DNA of 10,759 nt, taken from Sulfurovum sp. (GTDB lineage Bacteria > Campylobacterota > Campylobacteria > Campylobacterales > Sulfurovaceae). The position numbers were made by a program, and so were the translations under genes. Shown one piece after another: positions 7,578-10,759 of the stretch. A model generated the notes under the pieces. That model saw nothing but the letters and a program-made list of their open reading frames with translations, made no database searches and was not told the origin of the DNA. The stretch covers positions 1 through 10,759 of the forward strand of contig JAMONG010000142.1 in assembly GCA_027066595.1 (NCBI GenBank). The letters are read 5' to 3'. Numbering within the stretch: the first letter of the stretch is position 1; each line of letters opens with the position of its first letter.

Positions 7578-8462
7578 ATGAAAGGTATTATATTAGCAGG
7601 AGGGTCAGGTACAAGACTCTATCCCATTACAAAAGGCATCTCTAAACAACTTGCACCCATTTATGACAAACCTATGATATATTATCCACTTTCAATATTG
7701 ATGCTTTCTGGCATTACAGAAGTACTTATCATCTCAACACCTGCAGACTTACCAAGATTTGAAGAGTTACTTGGAGATGGTTCAGATATTGGTATGAAGT
7801 TCTCTTATATTGTACAACCCTCCCCTGATGGACTGGCTCAAGCTTTTTTACTGGGTGAAACATTCATAGGCAGTGATGATGTTTGTCTTGTCTTAGGAGA
7901 CAACATCTTCTATGGACATGGCATGACACAACTCCTTGCTACCTCTGTACAAAATGCTAAAGAAAATAATGCAACTGTTTTTGGCTACTATGTGAAAGAC
8001 CCTGAACGTTATGGTGTAGCAGAATTTGATAAAAATGGAAAAGTCACATCACTAGAAGAAAAACCAAGTAACCCAAAAAGCTCTTATGCTGTGGTGGGAC
8101 TCTATTTCTACCCTAATGATGTCATCCAAAAAGCAAAACAGGTAAAACCTTCCGACCGTGGAGAACTAGAGATTACCACACTTAACCAAGACTATCTCGC
8201 AGAAGATAGACTCAAAGTTGAACTTATGGGAAGAGGCTATGCATGGCTAGACACGGGGACACATGAGAGTCTTCTTGAAGCTTCTAACTTCATCCAAACC
8301 ATAGAAAACCGTCAAGGACTCAAAGTTGCATGTATCGAAGAGATAGCCTATGAGATGGGATACATATCTAAAGAAAAACTCTTAGAACTAGCCCAACCCC
8401 TAAAGAAAAACCAATATGGTCAATACTTAATTAAAAGAGCAAATGAAAAATTTACCCCGTAA
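7578..8462 (+). CDS. rmlA: Glucose-1-phosphate thymidylyltransferase
   Basis: First enzyme of dTDP-sugar synthesis (dTDP-rhamnose and related deoxysugars): dTTP plus glucose-1-phosphate gives dTDP-glucose. The 294-residue protein has the usual RmlA length. It shows GGSGTRLYP (8-16), the sugar-nucleotide loop [11 protein letters not shown] (80-90), LGDNIFYG with metal-binding Asp108, EEKP (160-163) and WLDTGTH with Asp225. AAGG upstream serves as ribosome binding site, and the gene is two bases from galU. It is last on the plus strand, and its stop lies inside a hairpin shared with the convergent histidine kinase gene. rmlB, rmlC and rmlD do not follow, so later steps must be encoded elsewhere. 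Confidence 0.96.
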   Translation: MKGIILAGGSGTRLYPITKGISKQLAPIYDKPMIYYPLSILMLSGITEVLIISTPADLPRFEELLGDGSDIGMKFSYIVQPSPDGLAQAFLLGETFIGSDDVCLVLGDNIFYGHGMTQLLATSVQNAKENNATVFGYYVKDPERYGVAEFDKNGKVTSLEEKPSNPKSSYAVVGLYFYPNDVIQKAKQVKPSDRGELEITTLNQDYLAEDRLKVELMGRGYAWLDTGTHESLLEASNFIQTIENRQGLKVACIEEIAYEMGYISKEKLLELAQPLKKNQYGQYLIKRANEKFTP

Positions 8463-8486
8463 AAAATTATGCAATAATATTTTTAC
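8459..8486. terminator. AT-rich hairpin over both convergent stops; possible bidirectional terminator
   Basis: The left arm GTAAAAAATTAT (8459-8470) pairs with 8474-8486 around a GCA loop: ATTAT with ATAAT, then GTAAAAA with TTTTTAC, with one unpaired A at 8479. This gives 12 base pairs, with A-runs on the ascending arm and T-runs on the descending arm when read from either strand. It contains the rmlA stop (8460-8462) and the kinase stop (8469-8467). It has almost no GC and no separate T-tail, so its efficiency as an intrinsic terminator is uncertain. Confidence 0.5.
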
Positions 8487-9522
8487 AATCTAATTCAACA
8501 ATAACATCTGTGCCCTCTAGTATAAACTTTTTTTCTATTTGGAGGGTCAGACATAATTTATCTACTATGTGTAAACCTATACCTAATCCTCTTTCACTCT
8601 CCTTATAAAAACGTTCAAAAACTTTATGAGGGTTTTTAACCCCATAACTGCTATTTCTTATAGATAAAATAGTTCCATATAATGCTATTTCTATCTTCCC
8701 ATCATTTGTATTGTATTTGCAAGCATTGCTTAGCAGATTATAGACAATGCGTTCAAAAGCTTGCTTATCTGTAGTAAGTAGGCATTTTTTCAACTCTACA
8801 TTCCAACTTAGATAGTCGTATAAAGGAGTAAAAAATGCGACATATCTATTTACTATCTCGTCTACACTAAATACTTCTTCTATCTGTGTTTGTTCTTTAA
8901 GATAAGAGTCTAAGTTATGATGTAACATCTCTATAGTTTGTGTTGCTGTACGTATACTCTCTATCTCCTCATTTTTTGTCTCAATCATCTTTAGATTTAG
9001 TAAAATAGCACTCAATGGCGTATTGAGATCATGAATAATATCTTTAATAAAATCTTCAAGTAATCTCAATGAAGAACGTAAAGGAGTAAGCGTATACCAA
9101 GCAGCAAGTAAAGAGACAATCAATGCTCCAAAGACAGCTAAAAGAAACTGAAATAAAAGACGATAATACATCTGAGAGATAAGCTGATTGTATTCTGATT
9201 TTAAATATGAAACTTTTAACATCTTTGTATCCTTACTCGAATAAGGCACCGTGATTGTTCCTGCTGGTGTGATGACCATCATCATCTCTTGTTTCCCACT
9301 CTCTTTTGAGATAGGAGCTAAAATATAAAGCGTATTTTTATCTTCGTAAAGTGTATAAAACTTTTTATCACCTTTTTTAAGTAGTGTATTCGTAGTAAAA
9401 CGTTCATCATCTAAACCAAGACTATGGTTTTGCATTTGCAAAAAAATGTTATTACGTATGTATACTGTTTCATTTTTGGCTTTATCGTAAAAGATAAAGA
9501 GTAAAAAAAGTACGATCACCAT
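8467..9522 (-). CDS. Membrane sensor histidine kinase
   Basis: Inner-membrane sensor of a two-component system, partner of the regulator encoded just upstream. Counting from the ATG at 9522, the product has 351 residues: a short N-terminal hydrophobic stretch (1-12), a periplasmic sensing region of about 105 residues, a second membrane helix (about 122-143), a HisKA H-box HDLNTPL with phospho-acceptor His164, an N-box LLSNACKYN with Asn266, and a C-terminal glycine box RGLGIGLHIV. The usual D-x-G-x-G box is replaced by a NSSYGV segment, although the rest of the ATP-binding domain looks intact. The ATG lies inside the first membrane helix with no ribosome binding site; coding-like sequence continues in frame upstream to about 9594, so the true N-terminus is probably longer. 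The signal is unknown. Confidence 0.87.
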   Translation of the reverse strand: MVIVLFLLFIFYDKAKNETVYIRNNIFLQMQNHSLGLDDERFTTNTLLKKGDKKFYTLYEDKNTLYILAPISKESGKQEMMMVITPAGTITVPYSSKDTKMLKVSYLKSEYNQLISQMYYRLLFQFLLAVFGALIVSLLAAWYTLTPLRSSLRLLEDFIKDIIHDLNTPLSAILLNLKMIETKNEEIESIRTATQTIEMLHHNLDSYLKEQTQIEEVFSVDEIVNRYVAFFTPLYDYLSWNVELKKCLLTTDKQAFERIVYNLLSNACKYNTNDGKIEIALYGTILSIRNSSYGVKNPHKVFERFYKESERGLGIGLHIVDKLCLTLQIEKKFILEGTDVIVELDCKNIIA

Positions 9523-9559
9523 AAAAAAAAGTACAAAACTTTTAATAAACGATTCTTTC

Positions 9560-10189
9560 TCAGAGAATTTTATAACCCACTCCTCGCACAGCCTCTATTG
9601 CTAGCCCTGTATCTTTTTTAAGCTTGACGATATTGACGCGTAAAGCTCCATCATTTTGTGTCTCTAGCAATGCCATCAGATTCTCTTTAGATACAGGATT
9701 TGGATAGGCTCGTAAAAGCTCTGTAAATATACTCTTTTGTATCTCTCCCATACTACAAAGTGTATTGCCACGATAGACCTCATATGTATGAATATCTAAA
9801 CTATAGCCATGTACAGTAAGTCTCTCTTTAAGTAGGAGCGTTTTAGCTTTGATGCGTAGAAGTAACTCTTCAGGGTTAAAGGGTTTCTTGACATAATCAT
9901 CTGCACCTGCAGTAAAGCCTTTAGTCATAGAGTCCATATCTATCTGAGCAGAGATAATAATCGTAGGTGTTCTGTCTTCTGCCTGACGCAAAGCGGTTAA
10001 TACATCAATACCATTCATCAAAGGTACATTCACATCAAACAAATAAAGGCTATAGCTATTTTCATAACTCAAATCAATAGCCTCTTCCCCCTGCTTTGCC
10101 CAGTCCACTTCATACCCATGTTTTTCCAAATACCTTATAAGTGACTTGGCTAAGTTAGGATCATCTTCCAGTAAAAGTATTTTAATCAA
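9560..10189 (-). CDS. OmpR-type response regulator (receiver plus winged-helix domain)
   Basis: A DNA-binding response regulator of 209 residues. The receiver domain (about 1-120) has the acidic pocket E8-D9-D10, phospho-acceptor Asp52 in LFDVNVPLMNG, Ser80 and the conserved Lys102 in YVKKPF. The rest (about 128-209) is a compact winged-helix domain ending in LRVNIVKLKKDTG and VRGVGYKIL, the usual recognition helix and wing of OmpR/PhoB proteins. The start codon is TTG, supported by GGAGTGA (10199-10193) six to seven bases upstream. The kinase gene follows directly, possibly overlapping. A perfect inverted repeat upstream could be its own operator. Target genes cannot be inferred; the polysaccharide genes are merely adjacent and convergent. 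Confidence 0.93.
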   Translation of the reverse strand: MIKILLLEDDPNLAKSLIRYLEKHGYEVDWAKQGEEAIDLSYENSYSLYLFDVNVPLMNGIDVLTALRQAEDRTPTIIISAQIDMDSMTKGFTAGADDYVKKPFNPEELLLRIKAKTLLLKERLTVHGYSLDIHTYEVYRGNTLCSMGEIQKSIFTELLRAYPNPVSKENLMALLETQNDGALRVNIVKLKKDTGLAIEAVRGVGYKIL

Positions 10190-10192
10190 ATG

Positions 10193-10199
10193 TCACTCC
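10193..10199 (-). promoter_or_regulatory. Ribosome binding site deciding the TTG start of the response regulator
   Basis: On the minus strand GGAGTGA precedes the TTG codon (10189-10187) by a normal distance. No ATG or GTG gives a receiver domain with the usual start, so TTG is the supported initiator. Confidence 0.65.
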
Positions 10200-10225
10200 A
10201 CTATTCACTATTCATAGATGGTATC

Positions 10226-10244
10226 ATGATTTAGGTTAAATCAT
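10226..10244. promoter_or_regulatory. Perfect 8-bp inverted repeat; candidate operator upstream of the two-component genes
   Basis: ATGATTTA (10226-10233), spacer GGT, then TAAATCAT (10237-10244). The arms are exact reverse complements. The site lies 37-55 bases upstream of the regulator's TTG start and overlaps a possible minus-strand -10 (TATGAT, 10245-10240). Symmetry and position suggest a dimeric regulator, but OmpR-type regulators more often bind direct repeats, so the binder is unknown. Confidence 0.45.
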
Positions 10245-10245
10245 A
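10240..10245 (-). promoter_or_regulatory. Possible -10 element for the response regulator-kinase operon
   Basis: TATGAT on the minus strand, one mismatch from TATAAT, about 50 bases upstream of the TTG start. No convincing -35 was found. It overlaps the edge of the inverted repeat. Confidence 0.3.
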
Positions 10246-10332
10246 TCGTATGAAGTATCTTTTACAGAAATTGCTAAACAGTTAGCTACTTGATTAGAGG
10301 TAAAATTGCGTTAGTGATTAGAATTGGCGTAA

Positions 10333-10440
10333 TATAATAAGAGTTATTTTAATCTAGTCGGGAATAATTCTCCGACCCTTGAATCGAGGTTATTGATTTA
10401 AAGTAGATATATTTAATATACCTACTTTAAGTTTTAAAAT
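10333..10440 (+). ncRNA. Candidate small RNA or structured intergenic element
   Basis: The 260-base gap 10190-10449 has no convincing coding sequence. On the plus strand a perfect TATAAT (10333-10338) is followed by hairpin 1 (GTCGG-GAA, loop TAA, TTC-t-CCGAC; 10357-10376) and then hairpin 2 (TTAAAGTAG with an inner TATA pair; 10398-10430) followed by GTTTTAAAATT. Promoter, stem and terminator-like stem would give an RNA of roughly 90-100 bases. No known RNA family was recognised and the tail is not a clean T-run, so this is tentative. Confidence 0.25.
10398..10430 (-). terminator. Long hairpin just downstream of the right-edge minus-strand gene
   Basis: TTAAAGTAG (10398-10406) and CTACTTTAA (10422-10430) are perfect complements, and the inner TATA stretches (10408-10411, 10417-10420) also pair. 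The single odd position (A10407/C10421) becomes a G-U pair in minus-strand RNA, so the stem is more stable in that direction. It starts 19 bases after the stop of the right-edge gene, a fitting terminator position, but no U-run follows on the minus strand. Confidence 0.45.
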
Positions 10441-10449
10441 TAATACTTT

Positions 10450-10758
10450 TTATTTAATATTTGCGTATAATATACGGCAACCATTAGTCCCTTCTTGTAT
10501 TCTTATTTTTACTTTTGATTGTGTCGTTTTAGCAGTTAACATCATAGAATATAATGCATTTTTACCTGGATCATTTGCACCTACTGATACATATACGTTA
10601 CCTGGAGAAGTACAATTTAAATTTCCTTCATTCCCATCTGTTGAAATGTATATAGTTCCTCCAAAAGTAGCATATACTTCGGTTACTTTAACATCAGTAC
10701 AAGCTTGAGCAGTACATGCAGCATTTGCACTTATTGTCATTGTACCTATTGCTAAAAC
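10450..10758 (-). CDS. Small exported cysteine-containing protein of unknown function (5' end outside window)
   Basis: I do not recognise this gene with confidence. The frame is open to the right edge and reads VLAIGTMTISANA before the first cysteine, the hydrophobic end of a signal peptide with an AxA-like cleavage site. The true start is therefore outside the window, and the ATG at 10740 is internal to the signal. The mature part of about 88 residues is rich in Thr, Ser, Gly and Val, with predicted beta character and four cysteines (9, 14, 43 and 88 counted from 10740). Segments include GGTIYISTDG, NCTSPGNVYVSVG, NALYSMMLTA and KVKIRIQEGTNGC. The NALYS helix followed by a basic beta strand and a late Cys vaguely recalls small secreted OB-fold-like proteins, but this is only an impression. 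A hairpin follows the stop. Confidence 0.75.
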   Translation of the reverse strand, partial: VLAIGTMTISANAACTAQACTDVKVTEVYATFGGTIYISTDGNEGNLNCTSPGNVYVSVGANDPGKNALYSMMLTAKTTQSKVKIRIQEGTNGCRILYANIK

Positions 10759-10759
10759 A

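Noticed and set aside
9555..9575. Programmed +1 frameshift fusing response regulator and kinase at CTC TGA
   Set aside because: It resembles the RF2 CTT TGA C site only loosely. The GAGGAG is too far upstream and re-pairing on TCT would be poor. A rare start codon or a sequence error is simpler.
10235..10241. GTTAAAT as part of an integron attC site
   Set aside because: No matching RYYYAAC partner with inner boxes was found, and there is no integrase or cassette array.
1..10759. CRISPR arrays, insertion sequences, tRNA or rRNA genes, phage or defence genes
   Set aside because: No repeated spacer pattern, transposase, terminal inverted repeats, tRNA cloverleaf or rRNA sequence was seen on either strand.

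Overview
The window reads as a chromosomal segment of a Campylobacterota (Epsilonproteobacteria) bacterium, probably close to Sulfurovum or Sulfurimonas. This is inferred from low GC, tightly packed genes, a CcoI-like ATPase directly followed by CcoS, a short 406-residue Pgi, a Helicobacter-type cysteine-rich Sel1 repeat protein, and a histidine kinase whose N-terminus resembles kinases I remember from this group. No database search was possible.

Left to right: (1) 2-1695, the 3' part of a Cu+ P1B-type ATPase (probably ccoI) overlapping ccoS, both for cbb3 cytochrome oxidase assembly. (2) 1744-4337, a phosphomanno/phosphoglucomutase overlapping glucose-6-phosphate isomerase, behind its own TGn-TATAAT promoter. 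(3) 4394-5390, two exported products: an 81-residue single-repeat HCP/Sel1 protein and an SGNH/GDSL hydrolase. (4) 5418-8462, a TviB-type UDP-N-acetylhexosamine dehydrogenase, then galU and rmlA. (5) 8467-10189, minus strand, a response regulator and histidine kinase, convergent with rmlA. (6) 10190-10449, a non-coding gap with a perfect inverted repeat, two hairpins and a possible small RNA. (7) 10450 to the right edge, minus strand, the 3' part of a small exported cysteine-containing protein of unknown function.

The plus-strand sugar genes make biochemical sense together. Pgi links fructose-6-P and glucose-6-P, the mutase makes glucose-1-P (or mannose-1-P), and GalU and RmlA activate glucose-1-P to UDP-glucose and dTDP-glucose. 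TviB oxidises a UDP-N-acetylhexosamine to a uronic acid. This looks like precursor supply for a surface polysaccharide, but no glycosyltransferase, flippase, rmlB/C/D or tviC is in the window.

I see no clearly new multi-gene system. The best leads are the histidine kinase start (an in-frame N-terminal extension with no normal start codon), the AT-rich hairpin covering both convergent stop codons at 8459-8486, the palindrome upstream of the two-component genes, and the two-hairpin candidate RNA at 10333-10440.
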